Made by a program: the position numbers and the translations under genes. The notes beneath the pieces were generated by a model. That model searched no databases. It was not told where the DNA came from and saw only the letters and a list, made by a program, of their open reading frames with translations. DNA of 44,500 nucleotides from Symbiodinium natans (lineage: Eukaryota > Sar > Dinophyceae > Suessiales > Symbiodiniaceae): positions 374,360 to 418,859 of the forward strand of contig CAJNDS010001491.1 of NCBI GenBank assembly GCA_905221605.1, read 5' to 3'. The stretch's first letter is position 1. Every line of letters begins with the position of its first letter. Positions 9,016-18,610 of this stretch are shown here, piece by piece.

Positions 9016-9088
9016 GCCAACTGATTTGCCACATTGCTCTCCTGCATGCAGTGGAGAGACCTTCTCTGAGCTTAACCCCAAATGCCAC
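9016..9088 (-). CDS. Candidate exon
   Basis: The acceptor is GGTCGGGCAG|G and the donor GTGCGC. The 73-nt exon reads VAFGVKLREGLSTACRRAMW then QISW. GVKLRE recurs in the 11.3 kb block. Alternative frames (ESNVANQLACAF; HTPEKPGRPTKANKASN at ~8890-8935) are open nearby, so exon structure here is uncertain. Confidence 0.4.
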
Positions 9089-9141
9089 CTGCCCGACCAT
9101 CCGCGAAGACACGGGATGCTAAGCCCAAAACGCCCTGCCTC

Positions 9142-9172
<31 letters not shown>

Positions 9173-9337
9173 GAGCCAACCCTATGCCCTAGACCCCCAA
9201 GCCTTATAACCCTCAAACCCGAAACTAAACCCTCCGTTCATAAAGGCCCTTCTGGATGACAAGAAACTCTGAGCCCCAAGAAACCCGAACAAAGAAACAA
9301 CAGAAGGCCTAAGACCCCACCCCCCCCCAGCAGCGCC

Positions 9338-9580
9338 CTTGGGGTTTAGGGTTTAGGGTTTCGGGTTTAGGGTTTAGGGTTTAGGGTTTAGGGTTTAGGG
9401 TTTAGGGTTTAGGGTTTAGGGTTTAGGGTACCCTACAGCCGAGACAAAACACCCTAGTCCCAAGCAAAATTACCTGAGGAACCTTAAGACACCCTCAGAA
9501 ACCCTAAACCCTCTAAATTTTGGGTCTAGGGTTTAGGGTTTAGGGTTTAGGGTTTAGGGTTTAGGGTTTAGGGCTTAGGG
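9338..9580. repeat. TTTAGGG tracts
   Basis: Two plus-strand G-strand tracts (9338-9428, 9525-9580) with a short unique spacer. Confidence 0.95.
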
Positions 9581-9622
9581 TAAATTACAGCCTAAACCCT
9601 AACCCTCAGAAGCCCTCAAAAC

Positions 9623-9704
9623 CGTCTCCTGGCGGAGCTCCAGGAGCTGCACCGTGCGCTCCGAAAGTTCCGCGCGCAGCCTACGCTGCAGGGCTTCCCA
9701 CAAG
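9623..9704 (-). CDS. Exon, coiled coil
   Basis: The acceptor is CAACACTAAG|C and the donor GTTTTGAGG. The 82-nt exon reads LWEALQRRLRAELSERTVQL then LELRQET, a strong heptad-like helix. CCCTAA-type sequence below, TTTAGGG above. Confidence 0.75.
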
Positions 9705-10082
9705 CTTAGTGTTGGGTTCTTGAGGGTTTAGGGTTTAGGGTTTAGGGTTTAGGGCTTAGGGCTTAGGGCCTAGGGTTTAGGGTAGATAGGTTTAGGGGGT
9801 GTAGGGTTTAGGGTTTGGGGTTGGGGGCGCAGGGCCCTAAACCCCTTCCAACTTGAGGCCTTTTGCAACCCCGAACCCTCAAAGCCTTGAGTCCTCAACC
9901 TCCCCCCCTCCCGCCCCCTAAGGTTTTGTTTGCTTCTTGGGGGGGAGGAGGGGGTTGCGACTAGAGGCTTTGAGGGCTCAGGGATTTGGAGTTGCAATAG
10001 GCCTCAAGTTGTAAGGGGTCTAGGGAACCAAAGACTCTGCGCCCCGAACCCCAAACCCTGAATCCTACACCCCCTAATCTAC

Positions 10083-10262
10083 CCTAAACCCTAAACCCTA
10101 AACACTAAACCCTAAAACCCTAAAACCCTAAAAACCCTAAACCCTAAACCCTAAACCCCTAAACCCCAAAACCCCCCCTAAACCCCTAAACCCTAAACCC
10201 TAAACTAAACCCTAAACCCCTAAAACCCCCTAAACCCTGAAACCCTAAAGCCCTAAAACCCC
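10083..10262. repeat. C-strand tract with CCCTAAAA variants
   Basis: Mixed CCCTAAA, CCCTAAAA and CCCCTAAA units, less regular than neighbouring tracts. Confidence 0.9.
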
Positions 10263-10288
10263 CAAAAGCCCTGAATGGGCCCGAGGAC

Positions 10289-10341
10289 CTGCAGAGCTCC
10301 TTGTTGGCGTGTCTGTACGTGGCCGCCAACTCGGACCGGTC
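10289..10341 (-). CDS. Exon, helical segment
   Basis: The acceptor is ACGGTCCGAG|G and the donor GTCCTC. The 53-nt exon reads DRSELAATYRHANKELC. Perfect bracket (C-strand 10083-10262; G-strand from 10387). The plus strand (PEDLQSSLLACLYVAANSDR) is also open. Confidence 0.6.
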
Positions 10342-10838
10342 CTCGGACCGTCAAAAGCTGCGGCAAGCTGTTTTGTTTTCGTGTGGGGCTTTAGGGGTTT
10401 AGGGTTTGAGGTTTAGGGTTTGGGGTTTGGGGTTTGAGGTTTAGGGTTTAGGGTTTGGGGTTTGAGGTTTGAGGTTTAGGGTTTAGGGCTAGGGGTTTAG
10501 GATGTGGAGGGTTCAGGGTGTGTAGGGTTTAGGGTGTGTAGGTGCACGGTATAGAGTCTAGGGTATGAGGTCTCTAGGGTATCGGGGTGGGGGGTTGAGG
10601 GTCGAGGGTATGGATCGCATGGAGCCCCTCAATGCCAGAAACGCGGGACAAAAAAAAACACGCCCAAGCCTGGCACTTTTACACCCCCGAGCCCAATCCC
10701 CAAACCCGCAACCCTAAACCCACCCTAATTCCTAAACCCGAATTCCTAAACCCGAAACCCGAAACCCTAAACCCTAAACCCCAAATCCTAAATCCTAAAC
10801 CCTAAACCCTAAACCCTAAACCTACCTGAACCCTAAAC

Positions 10839-10885
10839 TCGGCCCTGGACATCCACGCCCCCGAGAGTCCGCATGGGCTCTGTTC
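10839..10885 (-). CDS. Candidate exon, telomere-motif donor
   Basis: The acceptor is AACTAACAG|G and the donor GTTTAGGG. The 47-nt exon reads NRAHADSRGRGCPGP. Perfect bracket. Confidence 0.55.
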
Positions 10886-11065
10886 CTGTTAGTTTCGGGT
10901 CCCATCTGGGACTCTATATTTCTACCCAGAGGGTCTAGGGTTTAGGGTTTCGGGTTTGGGGTTTAGGGTTTGGGGTTTAGGGTTTAGGGTTTAGGGTTTA
11001 AGTTTAGGGTTTCGGGTTTAGGGTTTCGGGTTTATTAGAGTCTTAGTGCTTGAAGCCTCTCCCAC

Positions 11066-11114
11066 CAGCCCCAGAACTGAGGCCACTGGCATGCGAGACT
11101 GCTTGCAGGACGGC
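11066..11114 (-). CDS. Candidate exon, helix A repeat
   Basis: The acceptor is TCACGGCAAG|G and the donor GTGGGA. The 49-nt exon reads AVLQAVSHASGLSSGA, with the L.AV..ASGL core of the repeat. Flanks are TTTAGGG on both sides. Confidence 0.5.
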
Positions 11115-11159
11115 CTTGCCGTGACATTGAGACGTCCGCATGTTGGTGGTTGGGCTGCA

Positions 11160-11300
11160 GGGTTTAGGGTTTAGGGTTTAGGGTTTAGGGTTTAGGGTTT
11201 AGGGTTTAGGGTTTAGGGTTTAGGGTTTAGGGTTTAGGGTTTAGGGTTTAGGGTTTAGGGTTTAGGGTTTAGGGTTAGGGTTTAGGGTTTCGGGTTTCAG
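11160..11300. repeat. Long TTTAGGG tract
   Basis: About 17 near-perfect units, then TTTCGGG variants. Confidence 0.95.
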
Positions 11301-11310
11301 GTTTCGGGTT

Positions 11311-11571
11311 TCAGGGTGTATCAGGGTGTATACGTAGGACAGGGTACAAGAATGTGGGCAGGCATTGGGTTGAGGATTTCGTGCGCGCTTCCGGTTTCAT
11401 TAGAGTTGAGGGTCGGGGACAGACGGGCATGGGCAGGCTCTCGAAGCTATCGTCCCCTTGCGAGCAGGGCGTAGCACAAGGGATCGTAACAGAGGCTGTT
11501 TCTCGCAGCTTGACGCCACTGACCCAGCGCATGTTTTGGGGAACTCCGACGGAGTTCTCAAAGGCAACGAT
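11311..11571 (-). CDS. Tentative coding block, 87 codons
   Basis: The acceptor is CCCACAACAG|A. The frame reads IVAFENSVGVPQNMRWVSGV then KLRETASVTIPCATPCSQGD and on into repeats. A GTCAGT donor after NMRW (exon end 11524) would leave a 48-nt exon. SGVKLRE recurs at 9016-9088 as FGVKLRE. The plus strand is open too (VEDFVRASGF...), with a GTAAGG donor. Confidence 0.4.
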   Translation of the reverse strand: MVAFENSVGVPQNMRWVSGVKLRETASVTIPCATPCSQGDDSFESLPMPVCPRPSTLMKPEARTKSSTQCLPTFLYPVLRIHPDTP

Positions 11572-11689
11572 CTGTTGTGGGGGTAAGGGTTTAGGATCTA
11601 GGCTCTAATCCAGCGTTTCGGGCTTCAAGCGGGGTGTGGGACTTTTCTTGGGGTTTGGGGTGGAATCCTAAACCCTATAAGCCCTAATT

Positions 11690-12051
11690 AAGCCCTAAGC
11701 CCTAAACCCTAAACCCTAAACCCTAAACCCTAAACCCTAAACCCTGAACCCTGAACCCTGAACCCTGAACCCTGAACCCTGAACCCTGAAACCCAAACCT
11801 TACGGTTTCGGGTTGAAGGCTTGGACCATGGCGCGGGTCGTAAGCCTCTCCATGGGTTCCCCACTATACTCCCCTTAGAACTCTTAAAAAGAATAATATT
11901 TGTTAGGGTTTAGGGTTTAGGGTTTAGGGTTTAGGGTTTAGGGTTTAGGGTTTAGGGTTTAGGGTTTAGGGTTTAGGGTTTAGCGTTTAGGGTTTAGGGT
12001 TTAGGGTTTCGGTTTAGGGTTTAGGGTTTAGGGTTTAGGGTTTAGGGTTTT
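11690..12051. repeat. C-strand then G-strand tracts
   Basis: CCCTAAA grading into seven CCCTGAA units (to 11790), a unique spacer with no exon seen, then about 20 TTTAGGG units (11903-12051). Confidence 0.95.
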
Positions 12052-12190
12052 AGCAAAAAGATCATTCCCAAGAGGGATAGAGTCCATGGGTTCCCCAAGT
12101 AGCAGCGCAACGGGCCGACTTCCCAGCATTCGCCGGGGACTCATTTACAGAATTGGGGCTTGGTGGTTTGCAGGGCTTTGGGTTCGTACA

Positions 12191-12342
12191 GTAGGGTTTA
12201 GGGTTTAGGGTTTAGGGTTTAGGGTTTAGGGTTTAGGGTTTAGGGTTCAGGGTTCAGGGTTCAGGGTGCAGGGTTCAGGGTTCAGGGTTCAGGGTTCAGG
12301 GTTCAGGGTTCAGGGTTCAGGGTTCAGGGTTCAGGGTTCAGG
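12191..12342. repeat. TTTAGGG grading into TTCAGGG
   Basis: Seven TTTAGGG units followed by about 13 homogenised TTCAGGG units. Confidence 0.95.
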
Positions 12343-12435
12343 GTTTGGGTGTTGTGCCTTTGTTCCGGCTTGCCATTAGGGCTTCTAGGGGTTTAAGGAA
12401 CTCGGGGGGGGGAGGAGGCTTGGGCTTAGGCACAC

Positions 12436-12486
12436 CCTGGCGTCCCAAACAAAAGGGGAGCTGGCCATCAAGGGCCTCAGGCCACG
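12436..12486 (-). CDS. Candidate exon
   Basis: The acceptor is CCTGACCTCAG|C and the donor GTGTGC. The 51-nt exon reads WPEALDGQLPFCLGRQ. A TTCAGGG-variant tract lies below and TTTAGGG above, so the bracket is not standard. Confidence 0.4.
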
Positions 12487-12640
12487 CTGAGGTCAGGGGA
12501 CCCCACAAACCAAGGTTTAGGGTTTAGGGTTTAGGGTTTAGGGTTTAGGGTTTAGGGTTTAGGGTTTAGGGTTTAGGGTTCAGGGTTTAGGGTACATGTC
12601 AACCCCGTAAACTTCATCTGGGCTGGAGTGTCATGACCCC

Positions 12641-12776
12641 TACTTGAGGTTCGTGGTACTTAATAACCAGTTACAAAGTTACAACTTCTAAGCCCCTTCA
12701 TTACCCCAATATGGTGATAGTTGGGCTATAAGTGCAAACTACTATTTGGTTAGTGGGTATCATGAACCTCCAAGTA
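12641..12776. mobile_element. MITE-like element family M1, copy a
   Basis: TA-flanked inverted repeat; left end CTTGAGGTTCGTGG, right end CCTCCAAG. The interior carries GTTATA-type inverted arms. Lies between tracts with no exon inside. Confidence 0.75.
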
Positions 12777-13029
12777 TGCCCAAAACCCAAAACTCTACAT
12801 CCCCAAATCCACCCTCGGGTCCCCTGAAGCAATCCCACTCGCGCAGATGCTTGTCAGCTGACATGGCACCGCCTTCGGCGGGCGCAGCCAAAAAACGGGC
12901 GCGCAAACCCTAATTAAACCCTGAACCCTGAACCCTAAACCCTGAATTACTAAACAAACCCTAAACCCTAAACCCGAAACCCGAAAACCCTAAACCCTAA
13001 ACCCGAAAACCGAAACCCTAAACCCTAAC

Positions 13030-13092
13030 TGGACTGTCCTTCTTCTAAATTCGCGGCCTTACAAACAGTTTGGAAGATCTCGGAGGAGTTAG
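13030..13092 (-). CDS. Exon, helix A repeat
   Basis: The acceptor is CTGGATGTAG|C and the donor GTTAGGG. The 63-nt exon reads NSSEIFQTVCKAANLEEGQS, matching EIFQTV..A...G of helix A. CCCTAAA below, TTTAGGG above. Confidence 0.65.
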
Positions 13093-13149
13093 CTACATCC
13101 AGGACTCTCCGTCAGCCCTGGGTGCTCTTTACTTCCCAACTCTAAACTT

Positions 13150-13350
13150 GACCCAGGATTTAGGGTTTAGGGTTTAGGGTTTTTAGGGTTTAGGCCTTAG
13201 GGTTTAGGCCTTAGGGTTTAGCGTTTCAGGGTTTCAGGGTTTAGGGTTTTAGGGTTAAGGGTTTAGTGTTTAGGGTCTGGGGTTTATGGCTTAGGGCTTA
13301 GGGCTTAGGGCTTAGGGCTTAGGGCTTAGGGCTTAGGGCTTAGGGCTCCT
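13150..13350. repeat. TTTAGGG grading into CTTAGGG
   Basis: Mixed units ending in about nine CTTAGGG units (13283-13347). Confidence 0.9.
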
Positions 13351-13485
13351 AACACCGAAGCACAGAAACCCACACCGCAAAGCTTCGGCCTGGGGGTTGA
13401 AACCCTAGAACTATGTATAGTAGGGCTGCAGAAGCCTAGAGCAGTCTCAACCCTGACCCCTAAACCTGAATCTCGAACTTACACC

Positions 13486-13645
13486 TTAAGTCACCAGAAT
13501 CCTAGGCAGCTTCTCCTCGTGCACGAACTTGCTTCCCTGTCGGCTCAATGGCGGCCGGTCGTCCAACTTGCTTCCCTGTCGGCTGAGCGGCGGCCGGTCC
13601 TCGTCCACAAGCTTGCTCCCCATTCGGCTTACCTCGGGGGAGCTG
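13486..13645 (-). CDS. Candidate exon with three SR.GSK repeats
   Basis: The frame reads SRMGSKLVDEDRPPLSRQGS then KLDDRPPLSRQGSKFVHEEK and reaches TAA at 13486-13488; a GTGACT donor at 13494 is an alternative end. SR.GSK occurs three times, and a ~39-bp DNA duplication underlies the last two. R.GS is a typical basophilic-kinase site (family knowledge). A GTAAGC inside the block could be a donor, giving a much shorter exon. Confidence 0.55.
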
Positions 13646-14047
13646 CTCCAGCGGTTAGGGTACAGGGGTTTGGGGTTTTGCGGTTTTGGGATCCTTCCCT
13701 TTCTTGCCCTACAACGATTCGCGCGCCCTGATACCAAAACTGAGGCAGAACTCAGCCACCCCCGAGACAGAGTCGTTCGGGTGTGGGCCTTCTTTAGGGT
13801 TTAGGGTTTGGGGTCTAGGGTCTGGGGTTGAGGGTTGAGGGCGAAGGGAGGCACACGAGCAGCGGAAGATGTTAAGACAAGAGCAACAGTGGTTGGACCA
13901 TGGCGCGTAGACGGCCGTGGTCCAACGGTATTGCTTGGTGCTTCTTCCGGATGGGTGAGGGGGCGGGGGAGGGGAGGGGGGGAAAGCCAATAACGTCCAT
14001 TCACATATTGTAGCGACTATGCCAGAAAACTGAAGGTTACAGCGTAC

Positions 14048-14180
14048 TTGCCTCTTTCTACAAAATACGGCACAAGATCTTTGACGTGTCACGAGGTCAC
14101 AGGCATTCATACCCTTTTGCGCGAACATGCCCAGAACACTGGTATTTAGAGCGCTCAAGCTGCTGTTTTCACTCTGAGCC
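14048..14180 (-). CDS. Candidate exon, Cys/Ser-containing
   Basis: The acceptor is CATGTTTTCAG|G and the donor GTACGC. The 133-nt exon reads AQSENSSLSALNTSVLGMFA then QKGMNACDLVTRQRSCAVFC and RKRQ. An earlier donor (GTATGA after AQKG) would shorten it. Confidence 0.5.
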
Positions 14181-14365
14181 CTGAAAACATGAATTGCAAA
14201 AGATCAAGTCTTGAGCGAAGCCCAAGTAGCTTAGGGTTTAGGGTTTAGGATTTGGGGCTTAGGGTCTTTCCCTCATCTTCGCCTGAAACCATGTGTTGGC
14301 AACAAACGCCGGATCCATTGTACACAACAGTGTAAAGCGCCCGTGCGCTCACACATGCCCTGTAC

Positions 14366-14437
14366 CTTCACCCTCATGGCCGCCTTTTGTGCCATGGACC
14401 ACGTAGCTAAACTACTTTGGTTGCTGATATGGAACAG
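14366..14437 (-). CDS. Candidate exon
   Basis: The acceptor is AAATTACAG|C and the donor AAG|GTACAG, both good. The 72-nt exon (phase 0/0) reads LFHISNQSSLATWSMAQKAA then MRVK. TTTAGGG lies on both sides. Confidence 0.5.
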
Positions 14438-15016
14438 CTGTAATTTCAGCATAGACATGGTGATTTCCCTGAATTGGCATCCCCTACTGTTTAGAGTACC
14501 GAAAACAGGGACCACCATCTAGAGAATGGTTGCAGCATGTACTGAACAATCGGATTTGAGGAGTTTGGGGTCCCGGAACCCTCAGACTCTAAACGCCTGA
14601 AGACCTGAAGCCCTTCAAGGGTTTAGGGTTTAGGGTTTAGGGTCTAGGGTCTAGAGTCTAGGGTCTAGGGTCTAGTGTTTAGGGTTTAGGGCGGGTTAGG
14701 GTTTAGGGTTTGGGGGGTTAGGGTTTAGGGTTCAGGGTTTGGGGTGTAGGGTGTAGGGTTTAGGGTTTAGGGTTTAGGGTATTATTGGGGTCCTTATTCC
14801 CAGATTACTGGAAGGGTTCAGAAAAAGTAGATCCCCTTAAGGATCCTAACAATGACCCAATAGTGGAAAAGGTGCTAGTTGGGGGTTCTACGTTTTGGAT
14901 CCTCCCAGGGGTCTGGGTCATAAGGGGATCCTACTATTTGGGGGTCTATAGTAGGGGTCCTTGTTAATTATAAGGGGATCCTACTTTTTGGGGTTCTGTA
15001 GTAGCAGTCCCTTATT

Positions 15017-15136
15017 ATCATAAACCCCAATACACCCTAATAAGAATACCCTCTGGTTGAAATCTTCCCTATACCCATCATAAACCCCAATATGCCCTAA
15101 CATGAATACCCCCTTGTTCAAATCTTCCCCAAACCC
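15017..15136. repeat. Two tandem 60-bp units
   Basis: ATCATAAACCCCAATA starts at 15017 and 15077; both units end in AAATCTTCCC. Adjacent upstream sequence (14780-15010) carries repeated GGGGATCCTACT motifs. Confidence 0.6.
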
Positions 15137-15314
15137 AATCAATCCTAGTTCGCAAGCTACTCTGACTCTAACCCCCACCCTCAACCTGCGACCATCCTAA
15201 GCCTGAACCTCCAACGTCCGAAATGCTCCTCCAAACAGGGACCCTAAACCCTAAACCCTAAACCCTAAACCCGAAACCCTAAACCCTAAACCCTAAACCC
15301 TAAACCCTACACAC

Positions 15315-15382
15315 CTAGGGCCCGGGCTGGCACGCTCCGCGTGAGAGACTTGAGGAGGCCTTCAGCTTTGCTGATCTCCGTC
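15315..15382 (-). CDS. Exon, helical repeat
   Basis: The acceptor is CCTACGCGAG|G and the donor CTAG|GTGTGT. The 68-nt exon reads TEISKAEGLLKSLTRSVPAR then AL; AEGLLKSL parallels AEGMVALL at 17030-17097. Perfect bracket. Confidence 0.75.
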
Positions 15383-15405
15383 CTCGCGTAGGGCTTTTAC
15401 GTACG

Positions 15406-15580
15406 GTTCAGGGTTTAGGGTTTAGGGTTTAGGGTTTAGGGTTTAGGGTTTAGGGTTTAGGGTTTAGGGTTTAGGGTTTAGGGTTTAGGGTTTAGGGTTT
15501 AGGGTTTAGGGTTTAGGGTTTAGGGCTTAGGGTTTAGGGTTTAGGGTTTAGGATCTAGGGTTTAGGGTTTAGGGTTTCAG
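15406..15580. repeat. Long TTTAGGG tract
   Basis: About 23 units, nearly perfect. Confidence 0.95.
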
Positions 15581-15683
15581 GGTTAATCGGGTTTTTGGCT
15601 TCAGGTCGAGGATTAACAGGGTTTCAGGGCTCAGGGCTAGCAGGGTCTTGGTTTTAGGGCTTAGGGCTTTTGGGGTTCTTGGT

Positions 15684-15743
15684 TCAAGGTCTGCCCGCGG
15701 TGTCATCATGCTTTTTTGTCGACATGGCAGTCTCCGAGACCAC
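15684..15743 (-). CDS. Tentative terminal exon
   Basis: The acceptor is CACGATCTAG|G behind a C/T run. The frame reads VVSETAMSTKKHDDTAGRP and stops at TGA 15684-15686. Flanking tracts are reversed relative to internal exons, as at other stop-containing segments. Confidence 0.35.
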   Translation of the reverse strand: MVSETAMSTKKHDDTAGRP

Positions 15744-15956
15744 CTAGATCGTGGGAGACCGGCAGCAACCCTTTCCGTGGGAACTGCCCGCGAAGGAGGG
15801 GCCTAAACCCTAAACCCTAAACCCTAAACCCTAAACCCTAAACCCCCCCTTAGAGACACATTTATGTTCCCCAAGGTGTAGGGTTTGTACCGGCATAGAT
15901 GCCAACAGCGTGAGACCACTTCCAGAGCACCCCAAGACCATGCACTTCCCCATCAC

Positions 15957-16089
15957 TACTTGGAGGTTCATGGTTACTTATAACCCCAATTATGAGTCTA
16001 CTTATACCCTACTTGGGGGACTTCGGGGGCTTAGGGGGCTTTTAAGTACAGTTCTGATTCGGGTTAGAAGTGCCCTGAACCTCCAAGTA
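15957..16089. mobile_element. M1 copy b
   Basis: TA target on both sides; ends CTTGGAGGTTCATGG and CTGAACCTCCAAG; arms TTATAACCCCAATTATGA with a partly decayed mate. Confidence 0.8.
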
Positions 16090-16310
16090 TCGTGATGAAG
16101 ACCACTCCGAGACCGCCAAGGCCACCTCGAGAGCGCTTGAAGGGGCCAAAAGCGACGATGCGCACAAGAACCGTTGGAGGAGCGCCACAAACGGACGCAC
16201 GAGTTCAAGGTGTCCGAGGAGCGAAGAGGGCAGGAAAGGACGTCACGCGTCGCGACAAAGAGCGATGCAAGCCTCACGGAGGGCCCCAGGGACTGAGGCG
16301 AGAGCGTGAC
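16090..16310. other. GC-rich unique block, coding strand unclear
   Basis: The block is open on both strands. A plus frame reads EERHKRTHEFKVSEERRGQE between stops and looks protein-like; other plus and minus frames are also open. No confident splice sites, so no exon is called. Confidence 0.3.
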
Positions 16311-16389
16311 TTGGTGCTTGCCGCGATGCCCCGCGTGCGCGCCCCGGAGCGCACAGCGCCCAGGAGCGTCTCAAGCCACTCAGCGGGGC
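16311..16389 (-). CDS. Candidate exon, helix A repeat
   Basis: The acceptor is CCTTCACCAAG|G and the donor GTCACG. The 79-nt exon reads PAEWLETLLGAVRSGARTRG then IAAST. It aligns with the exon at 16617-16680 (..W.E....A..SG..R). No telomere tract is adjacent, and the plus strand is open too. Confidence 0.5.
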
Positions 16390-16616
16390 CTTGGTGAAGG
16401 AGTAGGGGCCCACCGGAAAACACCGAGAGGGATGCCCGCCCCGGTCGCGCCATCAATTTCCTTTACCCCGAACAGAGGAGCCCCCATGCAAGCACGCTCT
16501 GAGGGATATTGAGGAATAGAAACAAGACTGCCGGCAGGGTTTCTGGGGTCTAAACCCATAATCATAAACCCTAGGAGGTTTGTGGGTTGATGGGCCCTAC
16601 AAACTAAACCCTAAAC

Positions 16617-16680
16617 CCTCGGTCCTTGGGACACCTGACTCCTTCGCTTGCTGTATGGCCTGCTCCATCCAGTCGGGGTC
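16617..16680 (-). CDS. Exon, canonical helix A repeat, telomere-motif donor
   Basis: The acceptor is GAGATTCCAG|G and the donor GTTTAGGG. The 64-nt exon reads DPDWMEQAIQQAKESGVPRT plus E. W.EQAI..AK.SGVP is the clearest single copy of the repeat. Bracketed by CCCTAAA and TTTAGGG. Confidence 0.85.
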
Positions 16681-16929
16681 CTGGAATCTCGAACATTGAA
16701 ACTCAAGCAGGGGTTTAGGGTTTAGGGTTTAGGGTTTAGGGTTTAGGGTTTAGAGTTTAGGGCTTAGGATTTAGGGTTTAGGGTTTAGGGTTTAGGGAAC
16801 CCTACAGCCCAAGCTCCAAACCAGCTATAGCTAAAGACAAGGTCTAAGCCTCCAAGACCGAAACACCTAAAACCCCTCAAGGACCTAAACCCTAATTAAC
16901 CCCCACAGTAAACCCCTAAGGCTCCGAAG

Positions 16930-17029
16930 ATCCTAAACCCTAAACCCTAAACCCTAAACCCTAAACCCTAAATACTAAACCCTAAACCCTAAACCCTAAA
17001 CCCTAAACCCTAAACCCTAAACCCTAAAC
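16930..17029. repeat. CCCTAAA tract
   Basis: About 14 units; its last unit supplies the donor of the exon at 17030-17097. Confidence 0.95.
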
Positions 17030-17097
17030 CTCTCCTTGCTCTCGGTGGCTTCTCGCAGCTCCCGAAGGCCGCGCAGCAGCGCGACCATCCCCTCGGC
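17030..17097 (-). CDS. Exon, helical repeat, telomere-motif donor
   Basis: The acceptor is GATCCACAAG|G and the donor GTTTAGGG. The 68-nt exon reads AEGMVALLRGLRELREATES then KE. Bracketed by CCCTAAA (16930-17029) and TTTAGGG (17131 onward). Confidence 0.85.
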
Positions 17098-17397
17098 CTT
17101 GTGGATCCTTGGGGGTGGAGGGGGGATTAGGGTTTAGGGTTTAGGGCTTAGGGTTTTGGGGTTTAGGGTTCAAGGCTTTGGGGTTTTGGGCTTTGGGGTT
17201 GGGCCTCTGCATTTGGGGGGGGGGGGGGGGGGGGGAGGGGTAATGTGGAGGTCTTGTGGGGTCGCAAGCAGGTTTGATGGTGTGGGTCTTCGGGCCACGA
17301 AGGGTTCAGACATGTTTCTCCACACGTCCGATAGACTGACATGATACTGAGGCAAAGTGCTCAGAGTTGCGTCTACCGGGGGGACACTTGAGTTGCT

Positions 17398-17564
17398 CTA
17401 AACCCTAAACCCTAAACCCTAAACCCTAAACCCTAAACCCTAAACCCTAAACCCTAAACCCTAAACCCTGAACCCTAAACCCTAAACCCTAAACCCTAAA
17501 CCCTAAACCCTAAACCCTAAACCCTAAACCCTAAACCCTAAACCCTAAACCCTAAACCCTAAAC
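17398..17564. repeat. Long CCCTAAA tract
   Basis: About 24 units with a single CCCTGAA; its end supplies the donor of the exon at 17565-17607. Confidence 0.95.
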
Positions 17565-17607
17565 CCTGCCCGAGAAGCCTCAGACGGTCTGCGCCAGACT
17601 GATGAGC
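17565..17607 (-). CDS. Exon, telomere-motif donor
   Basis: The acceptor is CGTCATGAG|G and the donor GTTTAGGG. The 43-nt exon reads AHQSGADRLRLLGQ. The frame is also open upstream, so the acceptor could lie earlier. The donor opens a ~24-unit tract (17398-17564). Confidence 0.6.
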
Positions 17608-17641
17608 CTCATGACGGAAGCTTCTTGGCAAGCCCAGGCAC

Positions 17642-17734
17642 GATATGAAGTAGGGTTTACATTCCTTGTATCCCCAAAAGGACGCCAAGTATATACACTC
17701 ACCAATAACAGTAATGTAAACCCTACTTCATATC
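17642..17734. mobile_element. 93-bp element with perfect 22-bp inverted ends
   Basis: The ends at 17642-17663 and 17713-17734 are exact reverse complements over 22 bp. Each arm contains the telomere heptamer inside GTAGGGTTTAC. Single copy in the window. Confidence 0.8.
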
Positions 17735-18124
17735 AAATCCACACCAAGGGTGCCCTTTTTCGGGTAAGGGTTTAGGGTTTAGGGTTTAGGGTAACTCTCA
17801 GGGTAAGAGAACCCTTTTGGTGTTGGATACTTTACAAGGGGATCCCAGAACCAAAAAGAAGGGGGCGTAGGGCAAGATCTGAAGAAAGTCACTTGTTTGC
17901 TGGCTAATGCCCTCCGAGCTTCCTGCAAAGCCTGAGGCCGTCACTACACCCAAGAGGAACCCAGGAATAAAACAGCGTGCCCTTGAAGCTAAAGCCCCCA
18001 AAAAGGGAATAAGGGCCTACTGTGGGTCCTAGCCCTAGACCCTGCACCCTAAACCCCAAACCCTAAACCCTAAACCCCAAACCCTAAAAATTAAACCCGA
18101 AACCCTAAACCCCAAACCCTAAAC

Positions 18125-18180
18125 CCTGGCAGTCTGAGGCAGACGGGCCTGCTCCAGTGCGGCGACCAGCTGCTCCTCGC
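18125..18180 (-). CDS. Exon, helix A repeat, telomere-motif donor
   Basis: The acceptor is CATTCCAAG|G and the donor GTTTAGGG. The 56-nt exon reads EEQLVAALEQARLPQTAR, a clear L..AL..AR helix. Perfect bracket. Confidence 0.85.
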
Positions 18181-18378
18181 CTTGGAATGCGAGGGTTCAG
18201 GGTTTAGGGTTTAGGGTTTAGGGTTTAGGGTTTAGGGTTTAGGGTTTAGGGTTTAGAGTTTAAGGAATTGTTTGAAGGCCGCAGCTGAAATGGGAAATCC
18301 GAAAGAAGAACGAGAAGTAGCTCGAGCTGGTCTAGGTTTGAGGGTTTCAGGTTTAGAGTTTAGAGACAGAGTGTGCAG

Positions 18379-18570
18379 CTTGGGATGTTCCCCCTTTTAC
18401 TAACAGTCCTTAATGGGGATTATAACCCTAAACCCCTAAACCCCTAAACCCCTAAACCCTGAACCCTGGACCCTAAACACTGGACTTTTTAAAGGCTAAA
18501 CCCTAAACCCTAAACCCTATTAGAAGCCCTATTCAGGAGCTGTTAGCATAAGGGGGAACATCCCAAGATA
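18379..18570. mobile_element. Element family M3, copy b, interrupted by telomere units
   Basis: Ends CTTGGGATGTTCCCCC and GGGGGAACATCCCAAG are intact (16-bp arms). The middle (about 18424-18520) is replaced or extended by CCCTAAACC-type repeats absent from copy a. Confidence 0.75.
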
Positions 18571-18610
18571 GAGTCTACACGCATGATCCTCAAGCCAAAC
18601 AGACCCTGAC

